Source of the DNA: Sphaerobacter sp. | GTDB lineage: Bacteria > Chloroflexota > Chloroflexia > Thermomicrobiales > Thermomicrobiaceae | Direction: 5' to 3' | DNA length: 64,000 nucleotides | Assembly (NCBI GenBank): GCA_029961075.1 | Contig: JASBVL010000117.1 | Location: 1-64,000, forward strand | In this document: positions 44,297 through 52,801 of the stretch, piece after piece | Layout: each line of letters starts with the position of its first letter | How positions within the stretch are numbered: the first letter of the stretch is position 1 | Made by a program: the position numbers and the translations under genes | The notes under the pieces: model-generated | Databases searched by the model: none | The model's input: only the letters and a program-made list of their open reading frames with translations | What the model was told of the DNA's origin: nothing

Positions 44297-45511
44297 CTAC
44301 GCCCGCGCCGCGGCCTCGCTCTCCCAGGCCTGGGCCGGCGGCTGCGGGCAGCGGAGGGGCCGATCGGTCCGATAGCCGAGCGCGTACTCCGCCTGCAGGA
44401 TCTGATGGATTTCCCGCGTGCCCTCGTAGATCACCGCACCGCGGGCGTTGCGCATGTATCGCTCGACCGGATACTCGTTGGAGTAGCCGTAGGCGCCATG
44501 GATCTGAATCGCGTCGTTGGCCGCTTCGAAGGCCTTGTCGCAGGCGAACCACTTCGCCAGCGACGTCTCGCGGGTGTTGCGGATGCCGCGGTTCTTGAGC
44601 TCGGCGGCCCGCATCACGAGCAGGCGGGACGCCTCGTAGCCCGCGACCATCTTGGCAATCATCTGCTGGACCAGCTCGAACTTCCCGATCGGCTGGCCGA
44701 ACGCCTCGCGCTCGTGGCAGTACTTGATGCTGGCCTCCATCGCGGCCCGGATGAGGCCGACCGCGCCGGCGGCCACGGTGAAGCGGCCCTGGTCGATCGC
44801 GCTCATGGCGATCTTGAAGCCCTCACCCTCTTCGCCGATCCGGTTCTCGACCGGCACGCGCACGTTCTGGAAGTTCAGCCAGCCGGTATCCCCCGCGCGC
44901 ACCCCGAGCTTGCCGTGGATGGACCCGGTGGTCAGCCCCTCCATGCCGCGCTCGAGCATCAGCGCGACGAGGCCGTGGTGCTTCTTGCTGGGGTCCAGGG
45001 TGGCGAAGACGAGGAAGTGGTCCGCCGTGTTGGCCAATGAGATCCACATCTTCTCGCCGTTGAGGATGTAATAGTCCCCGTCCCGCACGGCGCGCGTCTG
45101 GATGTTCCCGGCGTCGGAGCCGGCGCCCGGCTCGGTCAGGCCAAAGGTCGCGAGCTTCTCCCCCTTGGCCTGCGGCACCAGCCAGCGCTGCTTCTGCTCC
45201 TCGGTCGCCCACTGGTGCAGCGTCAGGCTGTTGAGGCCGACGTGCACGCTCATCACGACCCGGAGGAAGGTATCGACCGCCTCGAGCTCCTCACAGGCGA
45301 GGGCAAAGCTGACATAGTCGAAACCGCCGCCGCCATAGCGCTCCGGGATCGGCAGACCCAGGATGCCCAGGCTCCCCATCTTATACAGCACTTCGGGGTG
45401 GTACTCGCCCTTGGCATCCCACTCCTGGATGTAGGGCGCGACCTCACGCTGCGCGAACTCGCGCACCATGTCGCGCACCTGGATTTGCTCGCTGGTCAAC
45501 TCGAAATCCAT
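44297..45511 (-). CDS. Acyl-CoA dehydrogenase
   Basis: A 404-residue flavin acyl-CoA dehydrogenase, the first gene of the operon. FAD/substrate motifs FGLTEPGAGSDAGN and NGEKMWISLANTADHFLVFA, the C-terminal DAIQIHGAYGYSNEYPVERYMRNARG and the catalytic base Glu363 (VIYEGTREIHQ) are all present, giving a normal short/medium-chain enzyme. Electrons pass to EtfAB encoded downstream. The ATG at 45511 has GGGAGGC upstream. The last 30 residues after the conserved end are variable. Confidence 0.95.
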   Translation of the reverse strand: MDFELTSEQIQVRDMVREFAQREVAPYIQEWDAKGEYHPEVLYKMGSLGILGLPIPERYGGGGFDYVSFALACEELEAVDTFLRVVMSVHVGLNSLTLHQWATEEQKQRWLVPQAKGEKLATFGLTEPGAGSDAGNIQTRAVRDGDYYILNGEKMWISLANTADHFLVFATLDPSKKHHGLVALMLERGMEGLTTGSIHGKLGVRAGDTGWLNFQNVRVPVENRIGEEGEGFKIAMSAIDQGRFTVAAGAVGLIRAAMEASIKYCHEREAFGQPIGKFELVQQMIAKMVAGYEASRLLVMRAAELKNRGIRNTRETSLAKWFACDKAFEAANDAIQIHGAYGYSNEYPVERYMRNARGAVIYEGTREIHQILQAEYALGYRTDRPLRCPQPPAQAWESEAAARA

Positions 45512-45585
45512 CTGAGCCTCCCGGCACTGCCTTCCCGTCTATCACGCGCGCGCCCGCGCGCGGCCCGGCCCCCACAACCGGCCGC

Positions 45586-45615
45586 AGTATAGGGAACGGT
45601 CAGCGCAGGGGTCAA
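45586..45615 (-). promoter_or_regulatory. Strong promoter of the acyl-CoA/ETF operon
   Basis: Minus-strand TTGACC (45615-45610), 18-nt spacer, TATACT (45591-45586), about 75 nt before the acyl-CoA dehydrogenase start. It is the only strong promoter seen before the six minus-strand genes down to 39541. Confidence 0.8.
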
Positions 45616-45743
45616 GCACGCCCACCCACCCCACCGTCCCCGACGCCCCCCGGCCGGGGCAGCCGCGGCCACCGCCCGGCAGGACGCCGGCGCGTCCACA
45701 CCGCGACATCCGGCGGGCGCAAGCCCGTCGCCCCGCTCGCTGG

Positions 45744-45772
45744 TTGACACACTCCAGACCATCACCTACACT
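45744..45772 (+). promoter_or_regulatory. Promoter upstream of the frameshifted acyl-CoA dehydrogenase
   Basis: TTGACA (45744-45749), 17-nt spacer, TACACT (45767-45772), in an AT-rich patch. The next gene start is 429 nt downstream at 46201; the intervening stretch contains a proline-rich frame from 45886 (MRHLPPPGSW) that I cannot call a gene. The leader may hold an uncharacterised element. Confidence 0.6.
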
Positions 45773-46200
45773 ATTAACCTTAGGCTCATCTCTGCACAGG
45801 ACCTACGCCGCCACGGGGCGCGATGCTCCGTCCATCGTGCTGTGCGGCCGACCGGTGCACCGCAACCAGGGTCGTGACACAATGAGACATCTTCCCCCAC
45901 CCGGCAGTTGGGTGCAGCCTCCACCGCAGTTCCCCGCACGGCCCGCCCCTGCAGCCGCGCACCGCACCATGCTCCCAACCTCCGGGCACCAGGCGTGGGT
46001 CATCGCGGCCGCACGGCCCGCCAGATGGTGCTGCGCTCAGTTCGGAGTGTGGCAGACCGACCACCGAGGGCCCACGGGGTAGGGCTGTCCCGTGGGGCCA
46101 GCGCGGCCGGCCTGGCGTCGGCACCGGTCCGCCCCACCGTGGGCGGATACGGGGCGGACGAGCCACCGTCGCAACGACACGACCGCGGGAGGACCCCATG

Positions 46201-47566
46201 CCTATCGACTTCACCCTGTCGCCGGAGCAGAAGCAGCTGCAGCAGGCAACCCGCAACTGGGCCGAGACGGTGCTGGCCCCGGTGGTTCGGGGAGGCTGAC
46301 GCCGAGCCTGACCCGCTGCGCGGCTTCCAAGGCACCAAGCCTGCCTACAGCGACGCCTACAAACAGAACATCGCGTTCTGCATGCTGCCCAAGGAGTATG
46401 GCGGCGGCCTGTCGAATAGCGATCTGATCCTGGCCGCCGAGGAGATCTGCGCCGTCGATCCAGGCTTTGCCTGCACCGTCCTGGTCAACGGTCTCGGCCT
46501 CTTGCCCGTCCTGTGGTACGGCTCGGAGGAGCAGAAGAACCGCTTCCTGCGTGCCGCGACGTCGGACCCCACCGGCGAGTACATCGTCGGCTACGCCGTC
46601 GGCGAACCGGCGGGCAGCCCGGGCGGCACCGCCAATTCCGACGTCCCCCTGCCGCGGCCCGCCGGGATGGGCGTCGTCGCGCGGCGGGACGGGGACCACT
46701 ACGTCCTGAATGGACGCAAGTACTGGCCCTGCAACGTCGCGGGCTGGGACGGCCAAGGCGCCAATGTCAGCCTGGTGGTGGTCCGCCTCGATCCCGAGAA
46801 GGGCGGCACCGAGGGGCTGGCCGCCATCATGGTCGAGCGCGGAACGCCCGGCGTGTCGTTCAAGCTGATCGACAAGATGGGCCACCGGCTCACGCCCAAC
46901 TCCGAGATCACCTTCGAGGACGCCCGGGTGCCGGCTGCGAATCTGCTGGAGGGCTCCATCGGAAACGCCGACCTGCTGATCAACCGCGCCTTCGCCTGGT
47001 CGGGCCCGGTGGCGGGGATCGCGGCGGTCGGGGTTGCCCGGGCAGCCTATGAGGCCGCGCTCGACTGGACCAAGACGTACACCGCGGGCGGTCCACGCCC
47101 GATCATCCACTACCAGAGCGCCGGGTATGTCCTCGGCGATGTCGCGGCGCGCATCGAAGCCGCCCGCTACTTCTGCTGGCGGACGGCCCACTACCTCGAC
47201 ACGCACGACAACCACGGCGAGCTCATCGGGGCCACGTGCAAGGTCTTCTGCACCGAGTTGATGTTCGACAGCGTCTACAAGTGCATGCAGGTCGTCGGCG
47301 TCAACAGCTACGACAAGCAGCACCTGTTCGAGAAATACCTGCGGGAGGCAGCCTGCTTCCCGATCTACGACGCCGGCAACATGGGGATGCAGCGACGACG
47401 CGTGCACGACGTCATCGCCAGCCCCGCCTTCGACCCACGGGCGCTGATGAACAACGACTCCGTCGAGTTCACCAAGGCCATGGAGACGATCGACACCGTG
47501 CCCTTCCCCGAGCGCGAGTACGCCACGGTCGTCCCCTCGGAAGGCCAGCCCACGACACCGGCCTAG
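46201..47566 (+). pseudogene. Acyl-CoA dehydrogenase with one-base frameshift
   Basis: The ATG at 46201 (GGGAGGACCCC before it) starts MPIDFTLSPEQKQLQQATRNW, a normal acyl-CoA dehydrogenase N-terminus, but the frame stops at 46298. The next frame resumes EADAEPDPLRGFQGTKPAY and runs to 47566. Removing one G from the GGGG at 46289-46292 restores one frame of about 454 residues. The rest is a normal fold; the position of the catalytic Glu is IYDAGNMGMQRR, so an Asp or a shifted residue acts there. It could be a homopolymer sequencing error. Related dehydrogenases act on cyclic or unusual acyl-CoAs. Confidence 0.8.
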
Positions 47567-47816
47567 GCCCAGCGCGGCCGTCACGCGTCAACCCGTCGGC
47601 GGAGGTGACCCGCTCCCACCTCCGCCGACGACCGTTGCCCGCGAGCACGGTGCGGCCCGGCATACCCCTGTGCAAGTGGGTGCGAAGATCGGTATCATTC
47701 CTGCTGCCCCGCAGCCAGAGTTGTGGCGGCTTTCACATATCTGGTGGCGCGGGTCGACCACTCCACCAGGAACGACACGCGTGCTTCGATACCGAGGTGC
47801 ACGAGTGGGAGAGGAC

Positions 47817-48107
47817 ATGGGTCAGCGGGAATCGCGCAACACGCCTGCCGTCTCCTGCAAATCCTGCGGCGAATTCGTGCAGGTGGCAGGTACGGTCGGG
47901 GACGACCACGTCATCCTCTGCGTCCGCTGCGCCATCGAGGCGGTAGGGCGCCGGCACGCGCAGGAACCTGACCAGCGGCAGGGATCGCAGCACACCCCCG
48001 ACGAGCGCTACGAGCCGAGTGAGCGCGAGCTCCAGTGGTGGCGGTTCCTGGCCTGGATGATCGCAACCGGGCGGCTGACCGTCGGCCCGGATGAAGGGGT
48101 GCGGTAG
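47817..48107 (+). CDS. Small zinc-ribbon protein
   Basis: A 96-residue soluble protein with a four-cysteine zinc site, CKSCGEF and CVRCAIE (two C-x2-C pairs 20 residues apart), in its first half, and a tryptophan-rich tail (LQWWRFLAWMIATGR). GGGAGAGG lies just before the ATG at 47817; a longer start at 47670 would add a poorly coding stretch. No known family recognised. It is probably a small regulatory or assembly protein; that is inference. Confidence 0.65.
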   Translation: MGQRESRNTPAVSCKSCGEFVQVAGTVGDDHVILCVRCAIEAVGRRHAQEPDQRQGSQHTPDERYEPSERELQWWRFLAWMIATGRLTVGPDEGVR

Positions 48108-48375
48108 CCTCCCAGGGCATCCTGGCAGCCCGCCCGCCTCGCATGACCGCCCCTGCCGCGCCGTCGGGGCGCGCGGCCCGAATGCCCCCGCGGGCATGCC
48201 GGAGTCGCGTTCCCGCGCTTGGAAAACGCAGGCTGGCCCCCCGCGGATCATCGGGAGCCTGCACACTGACCCCTGGCACGCGGCTCTGCTAACCACCGAC
48301 AGCTCGCGCACCCCTCCCGCTGCCCTCGCGCAAAGCCGATCCGCCTGGAACTCACCGTGGGCGTCCCGGCGTCCG

Positions 48376-48666
48376 CTACGGCATCTTCTGGAGCAGGCGC
48401 TCCATCTCGTCAGCCGTGAAAGCGCGCAGTGTCTCCGTCCGTACGTTCCCTTGGGACGACACGGCGAGGGCGAACGCCGTAGCGGTCTCATCGTCGGGCA
48501 ACTCGCCCACGAGGACGGCATCGTAGGCGCCTAAGGCCCAGTAGGCCGTGGTCTTGCCCCCCATGCGCTGGCTGAGCTGCTCGATCTGCCGCGCGCGCTC
48601 GACCGTGCCTTTGACGTTCCGGATCCCCTGTTCGGTGTACCGGATGAGACAGATGTAGGTCGGCAT
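48376..48666 (-). CDS. GYD-domain protein
   Basis: A 96-residue protein matching the GYD family (PF08734): MPTYICLIRYTEQGIRNVK at the start, the name-giving LGAYDAVLVGELPDDETATAFAL in the middle. These are ferredoxin-like small proteins of unknown function. The ATG at 48666 has AGGA about 10 nt upstream. A TTGACA box lies at 48740-48735 on the same strand. Confidence 0.85.
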   Translation of the reverse strand: MPTYICLIRYTEQGIRNVKGTVERARQIEQLSQRMGGKTTAYWALGAYDAVLVGELPDDETATAFALAVSSQGNVRTETLRAFTADEMERLLQKMP

Positions 48667-48712
48667 GGGATCACCGTCCTGACGTCGCGAGAGCGGATTG
48701 CGGGTGATCGCT

Positions 48713-48740
48713 GAGGTACGAGAGCCGTCGGATATGTCAA
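48713..48740 (-). promoter_or_regulatory. Candidate promoter of the GYD gene
   Basis: Minus-strand TTGACA (48740-48735) with 16-nt spacer to the weak TACCTC (48718-48713), 47 nt before the start. The remainder of the 48667-49026 gap shows no gene. Confidence 0.4.
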
Positions 48741-49026
48741 GTATAGCTGAGTTGGGGAACCGAGGACGGCCATCGTTTAGGCCGGGGAGGCCGGGGCGTC
48801 GGGCATCTGGGGGCGGGACGACCATCTCACCCGCCGCCGCCGATCGATGCGGGCCCCACCAGCGCGCGCATCAGCTGGCGGCGGCGGGTTCCCCGGCGCC
48901 AGCCCGGCATCGAACTCACCCGGGATCAGCCGAGGGCATCAACGCGACCGGTGCAGCGTGCGAGCCAAGCACCCCTTGGGCGTGGCAGGTCAGTACCGCA
49001 GCGCGCCAGTACCGATGACGTCGCCG

Positions 49027-49488
49027 TCACGCACGCGCCGCGCTGACGACGAACAACGTCTTGAAATCTGCGGGATTCCGGTTGATCGGGATGGGGTGGA
49101 CAGGGTCGAATGGGCCGCCCCGAAGCTGCCCCACCAAGACCGGCTGGCTCAGGTCATACCCCTTCAGCTCCACGCCCGGACTCAACTCGGTCAGCGCCTC
49201 CCCAAGGGACATGGTTGTGACCGAGACGAGCTCCGCTCGGGCATCACCCTTCGTGGCTGCGACCGCGCGGGCGATGGCCACCGCGTGGTCCTGCGTCACC
49301 GGTCCGCCCGACACCCAGGTACCGTCAGGCGCACCCGTTGGTCCCTCCGGTGCCGGCGAATGCGCCGCAGTGGGCGTCGGCCCCGCAGACTCGCCGGCCA
49401 GCGTGCCCGGCGACTGCGCGGAGAGCACCACCGCACCCGCGACAAAGACCCCAACGATCAAGAGGACGAGCCAGCACGTCCTCATCAT
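49027..49488 (-). CDS. Secreted or membrane-anchored hypothetical protein
   Basis: A 153-residue protein with an N-terminal signal or anchor (MMRTCWLVLLIVGVFVAGAVVL), a Pro/Ala/Thr-rich linker and a small extracellular domain. No family recognised. The ATG at 49488 has GGGGAGGGGG upstream; an in-frame start at 49527 lies further upstream. The domain contains SLGEALTELSPGVELKGYDLSQPVLVGQLRGG with alternating hydrophobic residues suggestive of strands. Function unknown. Confidence 0.6.
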   Translation of the reverse strand: MMRTCWLVLLIVGVFVAGAVVLSAQSPGTLAGESAGPTPTAAHSPAPEGPTGAPDGTWVSGGPVTQDHAVAIARAVAATKGDARAELVSVTTMSLGEALTELSPGVELKGYDLSQPVLVGQLRGGPFDPVHPIPINRNPADFKTLFVVSAARA

Positions 49489-49688
49489 CACCGCCCACCC
49501 CCTCCCCACCGACGCAACAGGCCTCATGCCGGGCTCAGGGACCCCAGAATCGCGCGTTCGTTCCCCTTGTCAACCATGCGTGATGGAACCAAGGCTGTCC
49601 CTAGCCCTGCGCGCTGAAATCCTTCCAAGAGCACCACAGAAGGCATCCAAATCCACGTCCTATTTGCGCGCCAGAGGCAGGTTTTCCT

Positions 49689-49899
49689 GTTCCGTGTTGC
49701 GCCTGTCGCGGCGAGGGGCCCGCATCGCTCCCCTCTCCCCCGGGAGGGAGAGGGCGGGTACCCGTGTGCGGGTGCGGTGAGGGGTGGCGTCATCCGTCAG
49801 GCGTCATACGCCACAGATGTTGCGTGATGCGGGTTTCCCTGGCAGGAGAAGAGCGGGCAGCAGGAGTCAGACAGCACACGCAACACGGAACACGCATCA
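49689..49899. repeat. Inverted-repeat element related to 25156-25423
   Basis: GTTCCGTGTTGCG at 49689-49701 is exactly inverted at 49879-49891. Between them lie the words GGCGTCAT, GCGTCATACG and TTGCGTGATGCG, the vocabulary of the 25156 element, and a palindrome of CCCTCTCCC (49731-49739) with GGGAGAGGG (49746-49754). The element covers the end of the birA gene (stop 49897-49899). The 49489-49688 stretch upstream shows no gene. Confidence 0.65.
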
Positions 49900-50442
49900 C
49901 GCGTCAGGGTCGACCAGCCCCGGCACCTGCTCCAGGTGCCGCAGGATCGCCGCGAGTAGCACGTCGCGGTCGTGCTCGCGCCCGGTAGCGACCAGCAGGC
50001 TGGTGGCGGTCGGCAGCGGCAGCAGCTCCGCCGGGACGTTCACGTTCACGCCGATCCCGACCAGGAGGTAGTCGAGGTGGTCGCCGCGGATGCTGGTCTG
50101 CACCAGGATGCCGGCCAGCTTGCGGCCGTCGATGAGGAGATCGTTGGGCTCCTTGATGCTTGGGGTGACGCCGGCGACCTCGGCCACCGCCTCGGCCACC
50201 CGCTCGCCGATGTCGCGAAGCAGCGTGGGCGACTGCGCCACCGCCAGCGGCGGCCGAAAGAGCGCGGTGAAGAGCAGGCTCGTCCCCCGGGGCGCGAGCC
50301 AGACCCGCCCCATCCGGCCACGTCCCGCGGTCTGCTCCTCGGCGACGACGACGGTCCCAGCGGGGGCACCCTCGGCTGCCAGCGCGGCTGCGACATCCAT
50401 CGTCGACGAGACGACCTGGTGCCGCTGGATTCGCCACTCCAC
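49897..50442 (-). CDS. birA: Biotin-[acetyl-CoA-carboxylase] ligase
   Basis: A 181-residue minimal biotin protein ligase, class I, without the N-terminal HTH, so it biotinylates carboxylase carrier domains but should not repress transcription. The biotin/AMP loop GRGRMGRVWLAPRG and the IKEPNDLLIDGRKLAGIL segment (normally KWPNDL) are present; the Lys in KLAGI is the catalytic one. The GTG at 50442 starts one base after the TAG of the CNNM gene, so expression is coupled. Its final codons lie inside an inverted-repeat element. Confidence 0.9.
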   Translation of the reverse strand: MEWRIQRHQVVSSTMDVAAALAAEGAPAGTVVVAEEQTAGRGRMGRVWLAPRGTSLLFTALFRPPLAVAQSPTLLRDIGERVAEAVAEVAGVTPSIKEPNDLLIDGRKLAGILVQTSIRGDHLDYLLVGIGVNVNVPAELLPLPTATSLLVATGREHDRDVLLAAILRHLEQVPGLVDPDA

Positions 50443-50443
50443 G

Positions 50444-51730
50444 CTAGGAGATCCCGACTTCTTGACCGGACGGCGCGGGCTCTTCGTCGACGCGGACCAC
50501 CCGCAGCTTCCTGATCCGGTGGTGCTCCACCGCCTGCACCTCGATCAGCAGCCCATCGGCGCGCAGTGATTCGCCCGCCTGCGGGATGCGCCCCAGCCGC
50601 TTCTGCACGAAGCCGCCGATCGTGCCCGTCTCGCCCTCGGCGAACTGGGTGTCGAAGATGTCGGCGATCTCGTCCACCGAGATCCGCCCGTCGACGATGA
50701 CCTCGGTGGCGCCCAGCCGCTCGATCAGCGGCGTCTCCCGATCGTACTCGTCCTGGATCTCCCCGACGATCTCCTCCAGGATGTCCTCGATCGTCACCAG
50801 GCCCGCCGTGCCGCCGTACTCGTCGACCACGATGGCGATGTGCACCTTGGCCTGTCGCATGTCCCGCAGCAGCTCATCAACGCGTTTCGACTCCGGCACG
50901 AAGTACGCCGGCCGGAGCAGGTCGAGTAGCGTGGCACCGGTCGGATCCTGCTGGACGAAGCGGAGCAGGTCCTTGGCGTAGATGACACCCACGATCGAGT
51001 CGATCGAGTCGCGATAGACCGGGATCCGCGAGTGCCCAACCTTCCGGATCAGATCCACCACCTCGGCGATGGGCATGTCCTGTGGCACCGCCACGATGTC
51101 GAGGCGCGGCACCATGATCTCCCGGACGGTGGCCTCTTCCAGGCCGAGCACGCCGCTGATCATCTCCTGCTCGGCCTCCTCGATGTCCAGCTCGCCGTTG
51201 CCGCCGTTGGGCAGCTCGCCGTCCGCCTCGCCCGCGCCGGCCGAGTGGTCGGCCCCCGCAGCCAGGATCCGGCGCAGGCCCCGCGCCGCGAGGTCAGCCA
51301 GCGTGGTCAACGGCAGGATGGCGGTCGCCATCAGCGAGGCAACACGCATCATGCGGCGCGGCTCGTCCCACTGCTCCGCCGGGGCCAGCACCGCGGGGAG
51401 CACCCGCGCAGTGAGCAGCACCGCGACCGCGCTGACCACGATCGCCAGCGGCAGTCCGTAGCTGGGCACTCCACGCGTGAACACGCGCGTCAGCATGGCG
51501 GCGATGACGAGCGCCGCGAGCAGCTCGAGGAGGACAAGGCTCGAGCGGATCAACTGGGGGTGATCGATGAGGGACTGGACCCGGTTGGGACTGGAGCGTC
51601 CCTCGATCATCTCACGGAGCGAAATCCGGTTGGCCGCCGCGAGACTCGCCTCCGCCAGCGCGGCCAGCGCCAGGATCAGGAGCGACACGGCCGCGACGGC
51701 CAGTTCTATCCAACTACTATCGGTACTCAA
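50444..51730 (-). CDS. CNNM/CorC-type membrane protein with CBS domains (hemolysin C family)
   Basis: About 428 residues. Four hydrophobic helices form the N-terminal DUF21/CNNM domain (ELAVAAVSLLILALAALAEASLAAANRISLREM, then LLELLAALVIAAM, LPLAIVVSAVAVLL), followed by two CBS domains (MVPRLDIVAVPQDMPIAEV and HSRIPVYRDSIDSIVGVIYAKDLL) and a C-terminal CorC_HlyC domain (GRISVDEIADIFDTQF). These proteins are linked to magnesium or cobalt transport. The TTG at 51730 has AGGAG 10 nt upstream; a GTG or ATG at 51772 in the same frame is an alternative. Downstream gene birA is coupled. Confidence 0.87.
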   Translation of the reverse strand: MSTDSSWIELAVAAVSLLILALAALAEASLAAANRISLREMIEGRSSPNRVQSLIDHPQLIRSSLVLLELLAALVIAAMLTRVFTRGVPSYGLPLAIVVSAVAVLLTARVLPAVLAPAEQWDEPRRMMRVASLMATAILPLTTLADLAARGLRRILAAGADHSAGAGEADGELPNGGNGELDIEEAEQEMISGVLGLEEATVREIMVPRLDIVAVPQDMPIAEVVDLIRKVGHSRIPVYRDSIDSIVGVIYAKDLLRFVQQDPTGATLLDLLRPAYFVPESKRVDELLRDMRQAKVHIAIVVDEYGGTAGLVTIEDILEEIVGEIQDEYDRETPLIERLGATEVIVDGRISVDEIADIFDTQFAEGETGTIGGFVQKRLGRIPQAGESLRADGLLIEVQAVEHHRIRKLRVVRVDEEPAPSGQEVGIS

Positions 51731-51856
51731 ACCCTCGCAACTCCTGGGATCCCCGCCCGCCGGAACCCCCATAGCTCACCAGGTTCCGGGCGCCGATCGG
51801 TCGGGTTGAGCCGATCGGTGACGGGGTACTCCCCGACGGTGGCCACGCGCTGCGCC

Positions 51857-52795
51857 CTAGGTGAACAGGGCGCTGATGCTGAGGTCCTTGTGGATCCGCA
51901 TGATCGCCTCCGCGATCAACGGGGCTACGGTCAGGACCTCGATCTTGTCGCGTGGCCCCTCATCCGGCAACGGCAACGTATCCGTCACGACGACCTGCTC
52001 GATCGGTGACGCCTGAATCAGCCGCAGCGCGTCGCCGGCAAACACGCCGTGGATCGCGGCGGCCCGCACGCTCGCCGCCCCGCGCGCCCGCAGCTCCTCG
52101 GCCGCGCGCACCAGGGTTCCCGCGGACGAGATCATGTCGTCCACGATCACGGCGTGGCGCCCTTCGACATCGCCGACCATCTCCAGCACCTCGTCCTGCT
52201 CGGGCCCGGGGCGCTGCTTCGTGATAATCGCGAGCGATCCGCCGGCCCGCCGCCGGAACTCCTCGGCCCGTCCGACGCTGCCGGCATCCGGGCTGACCAC
52301 CACCAGATCCGGCAGGGCCAGCCGATGGAAGTGGCTCGCCAGGATCGGCGTGGCCCGCAGGTGATCCACCTGGATATCGAAGAAGCCCTCGATCGCCGGC
52401 GCGTGCAGGTCGAGGGTCAAAATGCGGTCGGCGCCCGCGGTGACCAGCAGGTTGGCCACCAGCTTGGCGCTGATCGGCTCCCGACCCGATGCCTTCTTCT
52501 CCTGCCGCGCGTACGCGAAGTACGGGATCACCGCCGTGATCCGCGCCGCGGACGCCCGCCGCACCGCATCCAGGATCACCAGCAACTCCATGAGGTGCTG
52601 GTTCACCGGCCGGCACAACGTCTGGATCACGAAGACATCCGACCCGCGGATGTTCTCCTCCAGCTTGACCCGCGTCTCGCCGTCTTTCCACGACCCGACG
52701 ATGGCCCGTCCGAGCGGCACCTCCAGATTGCTCACGATCGCCTGTGCCAGCCGCGGACTGGAGTTCCCGGCGAAGACCTGGAGCCGGCCGTCCAT
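51857..52795 (-). CDS. prs: Ribose-phosphate pyrophosphokinase
   Basis: A 312-residue PRPP synthase for nucleotide and amino acid synthesis. FAGNSSPRLAQAI at the N-terminus, RQEKKASGREPISAKLVANLL, the magnesium signature DLHAPAIEGFFDIQVDHL and the PRPP loop VIVDDMISSAGTL are canonical. The ATG at 52795 has GAGAGG upstream and starts 6 nt after the glmU stop. The arrangement glmU-prs is common in Firmicutes and other groups. Confidence 0.96.
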   Translation of the reverse strand: MDGRLQVFAGNSSPRLAQAIVSNLEVPLGRAIVGSWKDGETRVKLEENIRGSDVFVIQTLCRPVNQHLMELLVILDAVRRASAARITAVIPYFAYARQEKKASGREPISAKLVANLLVTAGADRILTLDLHAPAIEGFFDIQVDHLRATPILASHFHRLALPDLVVVSPDAGSVGRAEEFRRRAGGSLAIITKQRPGPEQDEVLEMVGDVEGRHAVIVDDMISSAGTLVRAAEELRARGAASVRAAAIHGVFAGDALRLIQASPIEQVVVTDTLPLPDEGPRDKIEVLTVAPLIAEAIMRIHKDLSISALFT

Positions 52796-52801
52796 CCCTG
52801 T

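Noticed and set aside
45886-46082. Proline-rich frame (MRHLPPPGSWV...) as a gene
   Set aside because: No good ribosome site, no recognised family, and low-complexity composition; kept only as a note in the leader region.
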